Source: Shewanella sp. UCD-KL21 (GTDB lineage: Bacteria > Pseudomonadota > Gammaproteobacteria > Enterobacterales > Shewanellaceae). Taken from it: a stretch of 64,000 nucleotides of DNA. The position numbers and the translations under genes are program-made. Below the pieces are notes generated by a model. The model made no database searches. It was not told where the DNA came from and saw only the letters and a list, made by a program, of their open reading frames with translations. Positions 8,089 through 17,141 of the stretch are shown in pieces (position 1 is the stretch's first letter; every line of letters begins with the position of its first letter). Location: assembly GCF_001957135.1 (NCBI RefSeq), contig NZ_MPHK01000007.1, positions 152,175 through 216,174 on the forward strand. Reading direction: 5' to 3'.

Positions 8089-8931
8089 ATGAGTATGACC
8101 CGCTTAATGACCAATGCCATCTCGGTCGAACCTTCACCTTCTCGCACTCCTACTGTCAGTATCACTTATTTCTCTTCCATCAATAAGCCTGCAAACACCA
8201 TAGCGCAAACCAATAAACACCATATTAGTGCGCATCAAACTCTGAGTATTGTGGCAGATGATAATCAACATCTTGATATTGATAACCTTAGCCATCAAGA
8301 CCAAGGTTTTGAGCTGAGCGATCAAGAACGTTACGCCTTATTTGATAGCCAAGGTATGAACCGAGACTTTATTCGCCGGCATATTCGTCAAGAACGTAAC
8401 AGTTACACCCAAGCAGAACAACACCAGCTGTCGTTAATTGCCTGTCGCCATATGCTGGCAGAAATACAGCAAAAAAATGCACAAACAGTGGCTCTGTACA
8501 TCAGCCATGACGGTGAGCTGGCAACACAAAAATTGATAGAAGCCCTGTGGCACATAGGGGTAAAAACTTACTTACCTCGCATTCACCCGTTTAGCAAAGG
8601 TAACTTAGTGTTTTTGCATTACCATGCAAATTCAAAAATGGTTATCAATCAATATGGTATCTCAGAGCCTGCGCTGTCGGTGCAAGATATTATCCCAGTA
8701 GATAAACTGGATATGATTGTCACGCCACTGGTTGCGTTTGATGACAAAGGCAATCGCATGGGCATGGGCGGTGGCTATTACGATCGCACCTTATGCCAAG
8801 TGGTTGATGGCAAACCATTAGCGGTCGGGTTTGCCCATGACTGCCAGCAAGTGAGCCAACTTCCCATCGAATATTGGGATGTGCCGTTACCGATAATTAT
8901 CACCCCCACAAGACGTATATCCTGCATCTAA
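8089..8931 (+). CDS. 5-formyltetrahydrofolate cyclo-ligase with N-terminal extension
   Basis: ATP-dependent conversion of 5-formyl-THF to 5,10-methenyl-THF. The domain covers residues 90-280 (about 190 residues, the normal enzyme size), from MNRDFIRRHIRQERNSY to the C terminus. It includes the phosphate-binding GMGGGYYDRTL motif and the PLVAFDDKGNRMG stretch. The first 89 residues are polar, with many His, Ser and Thr, and have no family match that I know. An internal ATG at 8356 would give the classical length but has AAGG only one base away. The upstream start has GGAG 11 bases before it. E. coli ygfA occupies the same position after 6S RNA. Confidence 0.88.
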   Translation: MSMTRLMTNAISVEPSPSRTPTVSITYFSSINKPANTIAQTNKHHISAHQTLSIVADDNQHLDIDNLSHQDQGFELSDQERYALFDSQGMNRDFIRRHIRQERNSYTQAEQHQLSLIACRHMLAEIQQKNAQTVALYISHDGELATQKLIEALWHIGVKTYLPRIHPFSKGNLVFLHYHANSKMVINQYGISEPALSVQDIIPVDKLDMIVTPLVAFDDKGNRMGMGGGYYDRTLCQVVDGKPLAVGFAHDCQQVSQLPIEYWDVPLPIIITPTRRISCI

Positions 8932-8960
8932 ATCATTAATCTGTCGGCGATTTAACCTGC

Positions 8961-8994
8961 AAAAAGCCCATCACGACAACATCATGATGGGCTT
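8961..8994 (-). terminator. Terminator at the end of metY
   Basis: The stem AAGCCCATCA (8964-8973) / TGATGGGCTT (8985-8994) is followed by TTTTT on the minus strand. It lies between convergent genes and terminates metY; it may also act weakly on the cyclo-ligase gene. Confidence 0.8.
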
Positions 8995-9038
8995 AATATT
9001 AGCCTTAGAGGTTATAATAACGCATTAAAGCACTGGCT

Positions 9039-10346
9039 TTAACTCACCGCTTTATCTAACGCTTGGCTGATATCGGCAATAATGTCATCGATATGTTCTA
9101 TGCCCACCGAAATACGCACTAAGTCTTCTGACACCCCTGCTTTGGCCAATTCTGCGCTGTCTAACTGACGGTGCGTGGTACTGGCAGGGTGACATGCCAG
9201 TGACTTGGCATCGCCAATATTAACTAATCGCAGCACCATTTGCAGTGCATCAATAAATTTACCGCCAGCCACTTTACCCGCCTGTGCATCGGCCGCTTTA
9301 ATGCCAAAGCTGATGATGCCAGACGCTTTACCGCCAGTGATTTTTTTACATGTCGCGTTAAATGGGCTATCAGCTAATGCCGCATAGTTAACCCAACTAA
9401 CACTGGGGTGTTGCTGTAAATACTCGGCTAAGGCGAGGGCATTACTGCAATGGCGCTCCATACGCAGGCTTAAAGTTTCTAGCCCTTGGAGTAATAAAAA
9501 CGCACTTTGCGGCGCTAACGCTGCGCCAGTATTACGAAGTGGCACGACCCGGCAACGGCCAATATAGGCAGCGGGGCCAAAGGCTTCGGTGTACACCACG
9601 CCGTGATAAGACGGATCAGGTTGATTTAAAATCCCAAAGCGTTCTTTATTGGCTACCCAGTCAAATTTACCTGAATCAATGATGACCCCGCCTATGGTGG
9701 TGCCATGGCCGCCAATGTATTTTGTCAGCGAATGGATGACGATATCTGCGCCATGATCAAAAGCGCGGCACAGCACTGGCGTTGCCACAGTATTATCGAC
9801 AATTAACGGCACCCCATGTTTATGGGCAATGTCAGCTAAGCGTTGTAAATCGACCACGTTGCCAGCGGGGTTGCCGATGGATTCACAAAACAGCGCTTTG
9901 GTGTTGTCATCGATTAAGGCATCAAGGCCGTCAAAATCATCATAGGCCGCCATACGCACATCAACCCCTTGGCGCGGCAAAGTATGGGCAAATAAGTTAT
10001 AAGTACCGCCATATAACTGGCTAGTACTGACAATGTTATCGCCTACTTGGGTGAGCGCCTGTATCGCATAGGTGATGGCAGCCATGCCTGATGCGACAGC
10101 TAAGGCGCCAATACCGCCTTCGATGGCGGCTAAGCGCTGCTCAAGCACGTTAGTGGTTGGGTTCATGATGCGGGTATAGATGTTACCGGCCACTTTTAAA
10201 TCGAATAGATCGGCCCCATGCTGGGTATCATCAAAGGTATAAGAGGTCGTTTGGTAGATGGGCACGGCAGCGGCTTTGGTGGTGGCCTCTGACTCATAAC
10301 CGTAATGTAATGCTAATGATTCAAGCTTCATATTTTCTGCAGACAT
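9039..10346 (-). CDS. metY: O-acetylhomoserine (thiol)-lyase
   Basis: PLP-dependent Cys/Met-metabolism enzyme that makes homocysteine from O-acetylhomoserine and sulfide (direct sulfhydrylation). The protein has 435 residues, the long MetY type rather than the roughly 385-residue MetB/MetC type. The PLP lysine is K209 in HSLTKYIGGHG. The substrate and cofactor segments SGMAAITYAI, SQLYGGTYNLF and NPAGNVVDL are present. AGGAAGG precedes the ATG. A MetJ operator upstream supports control by methionine availability. Confidence 0.93.
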   Translation of the reverse strand: MSAENMKLESLALHYGYESEATTKAAAVPIYQTTSYTFDDTQHGADLFDLKVAGNIYTRIMNPTTNVLEQRLAAIEGGIGALAVASGMAAITYAIQALTQVGDNIVSTSQLYGGTYNLFAHTLPRQGVDVRMAAYDDFDGLDALIDDNTKALFCESIGNPAGNVVDLQRLADIAHKHGVPLIVDNTVATPVLCRAFDHGADIVIHSLTKYIGGHGTTIGGVIIDSGKFDWVANKERFGILNQPDPSYHGVVYTEAFGPAAYIGRCRVVPLRNTGAALAPQSAFLLLQGLETLSLRMERHCSNALALAEYLQQHPSVSWVNYAALADSPFNATCKKITGGKASGIISFGIKAADAQAGKVAGGKFIDALQMVLRLVNIGDAKSLACHPASTTHRQLDSAELAKAGVSEDLVRISVGIEHIDDIIADISQALDKAVS

Positions 10347-10532
10347 AATACCTTCCTTACCTTATTTTTTGCCTAGATAGATTGTTCGTATCCATTGTTC
10401 GACTAGATTGCTCGACTAGGTTGTTCAAATCGATAGATTTTCTAATAGATTGTTTAAATAGTTAAATTATCCAATAACATGCGCAGCCATTAAAAAATCA
10501 CCCAAAAACAGCTTAATTCCACCCTAACAATA

Positions 10533-10548
10533 AGACGTCTAGATGTCT
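10533..10548. promoter_or_regulatory. MetJ operator (two adjacent met boxes)
   Basis: AGACGTCT followed directly by AGATGTCT. The first is a perfect match to the 8-bp met box and the second differs at one base. MetJ binds as dimers to tandem boxes. The site lies 187 bases upstream of metY and just outside the end of folM, so it most likely represses metY when S-adenosylmethionine is abundant. Confidence 0.85.
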
Positions 10549-10568
10549 ATTTAAAATATTCAGCCATC

Positions 10569-10592
10569 AAAAAAGGGAGCCGCGGCTCCCTT
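10569..10592 (-). terminator. Terminator of the folX-folE-folM operon
   Basis: The perfect palindrome AAGGGAGCCGCGGCTCCCTT (10573-10592) is followed by a T run on the minus strand, 24 bases past the folM stop. Confidence 0.88.
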
Positions 10593-10616
10593 ATATAAAC
10601 TCAATAGCAAAAAAAG

Positions 10617-11342
10617 TTAGGCTAAGTGCCTGCCACCATCCACCGCAAAGCTGCGACCTGTGACGTATTGGCTGCTTGTGAGGTAATCAACTAATTCAAT
10701 GATCTCAGGGTTACCGGCCTCTTTAGGCAGTATGGCTTTGGCTAGCGCTTTAACTTTGTAGGCCTCATCATCACCTTCATTAAACAAGATCATCGCAGGG
10801 GCAATGGAATTGACTTTCACCATAGGCGCAAGTTTACTCGCAAATGACAGGGTTAAATTGTGCATTGCCGCTTTACTGGCCGCATAAGCGATATGCTTTT
10901 TACTGCCCTTTTCTGCCACATAGTCGGTGATATGAATGATATTAACCGCACCAATTTGCTCATTCGCCGAGGCGATTAATTTGTCGGCCAGTGCCAGATT
11001 AATTTGATACGGCGCACTCACATGTATGTTCATCATTCGATTCATAATATCGGCAGCGCTCATACCCGGCTTGGTTTTATCGTTATGCCAGTCAGATGCA
11101 TTATGAATAATGCTGTGAAGCTCGTCATGGGTGGCATTAATGCGCACTAACATATCGTCTATTTCAGCAGGAATGCACAAATCACACTGATAAAGGTCGG
11201 CACCTAATTCGGCTAATTCATCAATTGCAGGATAATGGGTTCTAAAGGTGCCAATGACATGCATACCTTTAGCGAGAAAATCCTTTGCCAAGGCGTAACC
11301 AATACGTTTGCCGACGCCAGTAATGAAAATAGTTTGCTTCAT
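10617..11342 (-). CDS. folM: Dihydromonapterin reductase FolM
   Basis: Short-chain dehydrogenase that reduces dihydromonapterin (and, weakly, dihydrofolate) with NADPH. The 241-residue protein has the unusual cofactor loop TGVGKRIGYAL, then FRTHYPAIDEL, HNASDWHNDKTKPG, HITDYVAEKGSKKHIAYAAS (catalytic Tyr and Lys in YAASK) and SIAPAMILFNEGDDE. These are close to E. coli FolM. It is the last gene after folX and folE, so the whole tetrahydromonapterin branch is together. The product is a cofactor for phenylalanine hydroxylase in related bacteria; no phhA is in this window. Confidence 0.93.
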   Translation of the reverse strand: MKQTIFITGVGKRIGYALAKDFLAKGMHVIGTFRTHYPAIDELAELGADLYQCDLCIPAEIDDMLVRINATHDELHSIIHNASDWHNDKTKPGMSAADIMNRMMNIHVSAPYQINLALADKLIASANEQIGAVNIIHITDYVAEKGSKKHIAYAASKAAMHNLTLSFASKLAPMVKVNSIAPAMILFNEGDDEAYKVKALAKAILPKEAGNPEIIELVDYLTSSQYVTGRSFAVDGGRHLA

Positions 11343-11511
11343 TGCAGTTCTCTTATGATGATTTTTATTGAAAATAAGCAGTGTTAAAACAGGTCATTAA
11401 TCCAGTCGTTTATCATTGCAATTAATCATTAGCAATTAATCATAAGCAATTAATAATAGCCTCATTGACTCGAAATTAATGACCTTTAAGTATGGTGTTA
11501 GCTACAGCCGC

Positions 11512-12156
11512 TTAACTCTTAGCAAAGAATTCAGCTCTTGAGGCAGGATTAGCTTTAAAGCAGCCGCCTAGTGCGGAGGTTTTGGTATAGGATTGAGTAT
11601 CCATAATGCCTCGGGATTTAACGCAGTAATGGGTGGCATTGATACTAATGGCAACATCGTCGGTTTCAAGCAAGGTTTGTAGCGCCACCAGCACTTGCTG
11701 GGTAAGTCGCTCTTGTACTTGAGGTCGCTGGGCAAAGAATTTCACAATGCGGTTAATTTTAGATAAACCAATGATTTTTCGCCCCGGTACATAAGCAACA
11801 TTGGCGACACCATCGATGGTAATAAAGTGATGTTCGCAGGTACTCACCACGCTAATATCACTGACTTTAACCATTTCATCGACGCCCATTTTGTTGTCAA
11901 TTTGGGTGACTTTGGGGAAGTGGTTGTAATCAAGCCCTGAGAAGATTTCATTAACATACATTTTGGCGATTCGATGAGGGGTTTCACATAAGCTGTCATC
12001 GGTTAAATCAAGTCCAAGGGTGGAGATAACTTCTGTCATCAATCCTTGTATACGAGCCACTTTTTGCTCATTAGTCATGTCATTTTCAACGACTGGGGTT
12101 TCTAGACCTCGCTCAATCAGTACTTGCTGTACTTTACGTGCTTCTTCAGAAATCAT
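11512..12156 (-). CDS. folE: GTP cyclohydrolase I
   Basis: Converts GTP to 7,8-dihydroneopterin triphosphate, the first step of folate and monapterin synthesis. The 214-residue protein has the zinc and catalytic motif STCEHHF with C107, H109 and H110, [17 protein letters not shown], and the [23 protein letters not shown] signature written here as GLSKINRIV...RPQVQERL. It sits 41 bases after folX and before folM, suggesting a dedicated pterin operon. Other folE copies could exist elsewhere. Confidence 0.95.
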   Translation of the reverse strand: MISEEARKVQQVLIERGLETPVVENDMTNEQKVARIQGLMTEVISTLGLDLTDDSLCETPHRIAKMYVNEIFSGLDYNHFPKVTQIDNKMGVDEMVKVSDISVVSTCEHHFITIDGVANVAYVPGRKIIGLSKINRIVKFFAQRPQVQERLTQQVLVALQTLLETDDVAISINATHYCVKSRGIMDTQSYTKTSALGGCFKANPASRAEFFAKS

Positions 12157-12197
12157 GTGTTTTCCTTATGGCAACTCGTGCCAAATTAAAACTCACT

Positions 12198-12560
12198 TTA
12201 TTTTCGCTGCTCTAATGATAATGAAACAGAGTCGGCAAAACGTAATGCGTGTGGTTTGTCGATTGTCACCCGCGACATGGTAATGGAAGGATGTTCACTG
12301 CAAATTGCCAGCACATCAGCAACTAATTTTTCCAGTAATAAAAATCGGCCTTCTTCAACATGTTGGATCACTTTCTTGGTGATTATCTTGTAGTTCAGCG
12401 CATCAGCAACATCATCTGTTTGAAACGACTTATCGGCTGGGTACTGAATTTCAATATTGATAACAACATCTTGCTGCTTTTCTCGTTCATCAGGGTTAAA
12501 GCCGATGAAAGTACGTAAACGTAAATTAGTAACTTTAATAATTGCTTGGCTAATTGACAT
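12198..12560 (-). CDS. folX: Dihydroneopterin triphosphate 2'-epimerase
   Basis: Epimerises dihydroneopterin triphosphate to the monapterin form. With the start at ATG 12560, which has GAGG six bases before it, the protein has 120 residues, like E. coli FolX. Upstream in-frame starts add 17 residues with no support. Blocks TNLRLRTFIGFN, DVVINIEIQYPADK, ALNYKIITKKVIQHVEEGRF and DKPHALRFADSVSLSL match FolX rather than the aldolase FolB. First gene of folX-folE-folM. Confidence 0.92.
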   Translation of the reverse strand: MSISQAIIKVTNLRLRTFIGFNPDEREKQQDVVINIEIQYPADKSFQTDDVADALNYKIITKKVIQHVEEGRFLLLEKLVADVLAICSEHPSITMSRVTIDKPHALRFADSVSLSLEQRK

Positions 12561-12813
12561 AGAAAGCCTCATTTTGAATACGCGTTTTTGGATACTGTTT
12601 TTGTATACCAATGCGCAATACGTGAATACATCGAATAAAGATCAAATAACAAAGAGCCAAGCTAAACTCTGCTGACTCTCCTATTTATAGCGATAAAAAA
12701 ACGATTATGCGAACTAAAATGCTTATTAGTTTGTGTAACTTAGCCTAATAATCAAGCTTGTAGTTAAGCCAATATTACACTGTTACTCTGAATCACTTTA
12801 AATCGCTTACTCA
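12561..12813. other. Upstream region of folX
   Basis: AT-rich spacer between the divided ends of the folX operon and the RND relic. It must contain the folX promoter; I see no convincing operator or gene. Confidence 0.5.
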
Positions 12814-12886
12814 TTAAAACTCTTTGTAATTTCTGTCACTTACCTTAAGGAAAATCAAATACCACATTGGCACTAAGATTAACCTT
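12814..12886 (-). pseudogene. Relic of an RND permease C terminus
   Basis: On the minus strand this stretch translates as LILVPMWYLIFLKVSDRNYKEF followed by a stop (22 codons, written in two parts here: LILVPMWYLIF, LKVSDRNYKEF). The intact permease just upstream ends LTLIIVPVFYLIFFKVSYRNYKEF. The two DNA copies lie about 87 bases apart and are about 80 percent identical over roughly 75 bases. It is either a partial tandem duplication of the gene end or the last remnant of a second RND gene. Confidence 0.8.
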
Positions 12887-12900
12887 AAGTAAATTACTCA

Positions 12901-15900
12901 TTAAAACTCTTTGTAATTTCTGTAGCTTACCTTAAAGAAAATAAGATAAAACACCGGCACTATAATTAATGTCAGTATGGTTGCAACCCCAAGACCAAAC
13001 ATCACTACTGCCGCTAATGACTCAAAAAATGCATCGGTTAATAGCGGTAATACCCCTAAAATGGTGGTGATTGCTGCCATACAAACCGGTCTCACACGGC
13101 TAACGGTTGAGTTAAATACCGCTTCAAAGGTTTCGACGCCGTCATTAATGTCAGTGTTAATTTGATCCAGCAAGACAATACCGTTTTTAAGTAGCATGCC
13201 CGATAAACTTAACATTCCCAGCAGCGCCATAAAGCTAAAGGGTTTATCTAAAATCAATAAGCCTGAGGTAATACCAATAATGGCCAGCGGCACACACGCC
13301 CAAATCACTAAAGGTTTTCTCACTGAGTTAAACAAGAATACCGTAATTAAGAACATGAATAAAAAGCCCAATGGCAAGGTGGCAAATAATGACTCTTGGG
13401 CATCATTTGATGATTCAAACTCACCGCCCCACTGCAGCTCATAACCCACAGGTAATTCTAGCGCTTCAATTTGTGGCTTAATTTGAGCAAACAATTGCGC
13501 CGGTAAAATGTCATATTCAAAATCCGTATCGGCAAATACCGTTAAGGTACGTTTGCGATCACGGCGTTGAATAATGGGATCTTCAAACTTCACCTCAAAC
13601 CCATCGACCACTTGCTGCAGCGGTACAAAGGCAGACAGCGCAGGGCTCCAAATACGAACACTTTCAAGTGAGTCGATATCAATACGCTCATCTTCTGGTA
13701 AACGGCCAATGATAGGCAATAAGGTTGTCCCTTCGCGGTACACCCCTATTTGTAACCCTGTAAACGAAAACTTAATCGCTTCATCCACTTCACTTTTTAC
13801 GATTCCTAAACGTCTTGCTTGGGTTTCATTAAAGCGAGGCGCAATGTATTTCACCCGTTCACGCCAGTCATGACGCACGTTAACGGTGGCCGGTGTGGCA
13901 TGGAATATCTCCATCACCTGCGCGGCAATGCTTCTTAATACATCAGGGTCTGCGCCGCTAATACGCGCTTCAATTTTAGCGTCCGTTGAAGGGCCGATTT
14001 CTAAGCGCTTAAACTTAAACTGCGTCTGTGGGTATTTGGCTTCTACTTTAGCTCTAAATTCACTCATTACCCCGCTAAGGGATTCAAAATCGGCGGTGCG
14101 AATAGCCATTTGCGCATAAGATGCGTAGTTTTTCTCTGGCGAGTAAGTCAGTAGAAAACGCGGAAAGCCCTTACCTATGGTTGAGCCGACAAACTCAACA
14201 TTATCAAGCTCCATGGCGATGGATTCCATACCTTCAACAATGCCCTGAGTTTCACGAATATCTGTGCCTTCTGGCATCCAGGCATCCACTAAGAAAATCG
14301 GCGTGGTAGAAGGTGGGAAAAACGACTGCTTAACGTAAGCAAAGCCATAAATCGAAATACAAAATGCCATCACCACGGCGATAACACTGACCCAGCGATG
14401 CTTCATACACCAATCGAGTAACACTTTGTAAAACACAAAGAAGGCGCCACCGTAGGGATCTTTAAGCTCACCTTCCACTTTTTCAGCATCTTTTCCAAAA
14501 AATAGCTGTGCAAAAAATGGCGTGATGGTAATGGCGGTAATCCAAGATAAAAACAGTGAAAACAGCAATACCCAGAATAAAGACCCAGCAAATTCACCGG
14601 TAGCATCAGGTGATAAACCGATTGGCGCAAAGGCAGTAATAGCAATCACTGTCGCACCAAGTAATGGCCACATGGTTTGTTTTACAATGCCTTGAGCTGC
14701 TTCTAAGGTGGTTTGGCCCCGCTGCCTGCCGATTAAAATGCCTTCGACGATCACAATGGCGTTATCCACCAGCATCCCTAAGGCAATAATTAACGCCCCT
14801 AAAGATATTCGCTGCAGCTCAATCTCTGCTTGCAGCATCAACATGAAGGTGCCTAAACAGGTTAAAAACAAAATTAACCCAATTAAAATGCCTGACTTAA
14901 TGCCCATAAAGACCAGTAGCACGCCGATAACGATCACCACAGCGGCAATTAAGTTCCACACAAAGCTGCCCACTGAAGCATCGACTTCATTAGGCTGGTT
15001 ATACATGGTTTCAATCATCATGCCCGCAGGACGGACACTTTCAATACTGGCAAGCTTGGCGTCAATGGCTTTACCCACTTCAACCACGTTCACGCCAGTT
15101 GAAAAGGCGATGCCAATGTTAATCGCATTGTGCTGATTAAAGGTCAGTAGATTAGTGGGAATATTTTGAAAGCCCCGCGATACTGTGGCGACATCTTTTA
15201 AGTAAATAAGCTTATCGCCTTGGGTGCCCGGAATAATCAGCCCTTCTAGCTCGCTAACAGACTTAAAGCCCCCACTGGTACGGATTTTTAAGTTGTCACC
15301 GGCAACCTGAATGTTACCGGCATCAGACACCATATTTTGTGAGTTAAGCAGGTTACTTACTAAAGATGGGTCGATATTAGAACTGGCAGCTTTGTTCAAT
15401 GACATTTCAACAAAAACTTGTTCTTGCTGATTGCCAGCCAATGACACTTTACCTACACCTGGCACGAGCTCTAATTCACGTTTAACGTAATCAACATAAT
15501 CTAAAATATCGCGGTAGCTGTAATCACTACCACTGACCATTAGCATCACCCCGTAAACATCACCAAAGTCATCATTGACCATAGGGGCCTGAACCCCTGG
15601 CGGTAAACTGGCCGACATATCATTGACTTTACGGCGCAGCTCATCCCAAATTTGTGGGAGTTCATCAGGACCATAGTTATTTTTCATGGTCACAGTAATT
15701 TGCGACATTCCCGATGTACTCAATGACTTGAGGGTATCGATATAAGGCAATTCTTGAATGGCCTTTTCAATAGGATAAGTCACTTCTTCCTCAACTTCCG
15801 TTGAGGTCGCCCCCGGATACAGGGTGACCACTACCGCATCTTTAATGGTAAACGGCGGATCTTCTAACTGACCAAGGCCGGTAAATGACATTAAGCCGCC

Positions 15901-15969
15901 AATCAATAAGATCAGGGTAAACATCCAGCTAATGACGGTGTTTTTGACAAAGTAGCCTGCAATATTCAT
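12901..15969 (-). CDS. RND efflux permease (AcrB/HAE1 family)
   Basis: Inner-membrane proton-driven transporter, 1022 residues, the standard RND size. The N-terminal helix is followed by a first porter loop with LEDPPFTIKDAVVVTLYPGA and the family signature VEEEVTYPIEKAI. TM4 carries GMLVDNAIVIVEG with the proton-relay Asp. The second half repeats the fold, with FMALLGMLSLSGMLLKNGIVLLDQI. It is the third gene of an operon after two membrane-fusion genes; no outer-membrane channel gene is next to it. The arrangement recalls P. aeruginosa TriABC, which also uses two fusion proteins. Substrate is unknown. Confidence 0.92.
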   Translation of the reverse strand: MNIAGYFVKNTVISWMFTLILLIGGLMSFTGLGQLEDPPFTIKDAVVVTLYPGATSTEVEEEVTYPIEKAIQELPYIDTLKSLSTSGMSQITVTMKNNYGPDELPQIWDELRRKVNDMSASLPPGVQAPMVNDDFGDVYGVMLMVSGSDYSYRDILDYVDYVKRELELVPGVGKVSLAGNQQEQVFVEMSLNKAASSNIDPSLVSNLLNSQNMVSDAGNIQVAGDNLKIRTSGGFKSVSELEGLIIPGTQGDKLIYLKDVATVSRGFQNIPTNLLTFNQHNAINIGIAFSTGVNVVEVGKAIDAKLASIESVRPAGMMIETMYNQPNEVDASVGSFVWNLIAAVVIVIGVLLVFMGIKSGILIGLILFLTCLGTFMLMLQAEIELQRISLGALIIALGMLVDNAIVIVEGILIGRQRGQTTLEAAQGIVKQTMWPLLGATVIAITAFAPIGLSPDATGEFAGSLFWVLLFSLFLSWITAITITPFFAQLFFGKDAEKVEGELKDPYGGAFFVFYKVLLDWCMKHRWVSVIAVVMAFCISIYGFAYVKQSFFPPSTTPIFLVDAWMPEGTDIRETQGIVEGMESIAMELDNVEFVGSTIGKGFPRFLLTYSPEKNYASYAQMAIRTADFESLSGVMSEFRAKVEAKYPQTQFKFKRLEIGPSTDAKIEARISGADPDVLRSIAAQVMEIFHATPATVNVRHDWRERVKYIAPRFNETQARRLGIVKSEVDEAIKFSFTGLQIGVYREGTTLLPIIGRLPEDERIDIDSLESVRIWSPALSAFVPLQQVVDGFEVKFEDPIIQRRDRKRTLTVFADTDFEYDILPAQLFAQIKPQIEALELPVGYELQWGGEFESSNDAQESLFATLPLGFLFMFLITVFLFNSVRKPLVIWACVPLAIIGITSGLLILDKPFSFMALLGMLSLSGMLLKNGIVLLDQINTDINDGVETFEAVFNSTVSRVRPVCMAAITTILGVLPLLTDAFFESLAAVVMFGLGVATILTLIIVPVFYLIFFKVSYRNYKEF

Positions 15970-16038
15970 ATGACACTTTCCTTTGTGTTAGCTGGAACGA
16001 TTGTGAGTAATGGGTTTATTAACAATACAATCATCAGC

Positions 16039-17139
16039 CTACACTCCCCCTACTACTTGTACTTTTTGACCGGCCACTAAACGTGAAGCGCCCGTTTGAA
16101 TAATCACTTGGCCATCTTTTAGGCCATCAATAACTTCAATTCTGTCGCCAACAATCACCCCTAAAGTCACGTGCTGATACTGAATGGATTGATCAGTTTT
16201 ATCAAACAACCAAACACCACTGTCTTGTATTTCGATGTCACTGCCATCTTGCATAATCACAGCTTCAATAGGGACCATGAACTGACGGTTGTAGGTGTAA
16301 GTAAGGTGGCTTAAGTCAACTTTTACCTTAGCAGGCATACCTTCAAGTACTTTATATTTAGGGTCTAAATCAACTGCGATAGTGGCAATATAGGTTGAGG
16401 TAGCAGGATCTTTTTCGGTGTTAACTTCCAGTAAATGGCCGTCAAATCTGGCATTAGGAAAGGCTTCAAAACTGACCTCTAATAATGCGCCTACACTTCT
16501 GTCCTTAGCCTTCTTTGACACCGCTATCAACATGTCAGGGATTTGTACGTCCACTTCGATGCGCTCAATCTTTTGAATACTCACCACTGGTACGCCCGGC
16601 TGCACGTTTTCAAAAGACTCTAAAAATACATCACTGATCACCCCTGAGAACGGCGCTCTTAGCTCAGTGTATTGCAGGTTAAGCTCTGCTTGCCTTGCCT
16701 CGGCTTTTGCCACTAAGTACTGGGCATTCATTTGATCATAATCAGATTGCGCCATTAACTGCTTAGCCACCAACTGTTTACCGCGTTCAGATTGTTTAAA
16801 ATTAACCTCCATACGTGCAGTTCGATCGCTTAAAGCAATCTCAAAGTCAGTTTTTTCTAATATCGCCAGTAAATCTCCCTTTTCGACCTGTTTGCCTTTG
16901 CTGGCTGGAATTTGCGCGATACGGCCGCCAACACGAAAAGAAAGGTTAGTTAAGTCCTGCGCTCTAGCAACACCATTAAACTCACGGATCACCGAGTTAT
17001 CTACAATCGGTAAAGCGTAAGTCGTCACTCTGGTAACATTGGGCTCAATATCGGGGCTTTTGTCACAGCCACTCAGTGTCATAACCGCCAGCAGCAGGCC
17101 AGCACTTTTAAGCATGCTATAGATAAAATTACTGTTCAT
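16039..17139 (-). CDS. RND membrane-fusion lipoprotein (second of pair)
   Basis: Periplasmic adaptor of the RND pump, 366 residues. Residues 1-25 form a lipoprotein signal ending LSGC (lipid on C25). Then come the biotinyl-lipoyl half motifs (RVGGRIAQIPASKGKQVEKGD), a helical hairpin (about residues 100-160) and the second half with LRAPFSGVISDVFLESFENV. It starts two bases after the preceding adaptor ends and is 69 bases before the permease, so the three are surely co-transcribed. Confidence 0.9.
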   Translation of the reverse strand: MNSNFIYSMLKSAGLLLAVMTLSGCDKSPDIEPNVTRVTTYALPIVDNSVIREFNGVARAQDLTNLSFRVGGRIAQIPASKGKQVEKGDLLAILEKTDFEIALSDRTARMEVNFKQSERGKQLVAKQLMAQSDYDQMNAQYLVAKAEARQAELNLQYTELRAPFSGVISDVFLESFENVQPGVPVVSIQKIERIEVDVQIPDMLIAVSKKAKDRSVGALLEVSFEAFPNARFDGHLLEVNTEKDPATSTYIATIAVDLDPKYKVLEGMPAKVKVDLSHLTYTYNRQFMVPIEAVIMQDGSDIEIQDSGVWLFDKTDQSIQYQHVTLGVIVGDRIEVIDGLKDGQVIIQTGASRLVAGQKVQVVGGV

Positions 17140-17141
17140 AT

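Noticed and set aside
14708..15136. 142-residue plus-strand frame inside the RND permease
   Set aside because: Antisense shadow of a clearly coding gene; no family match.
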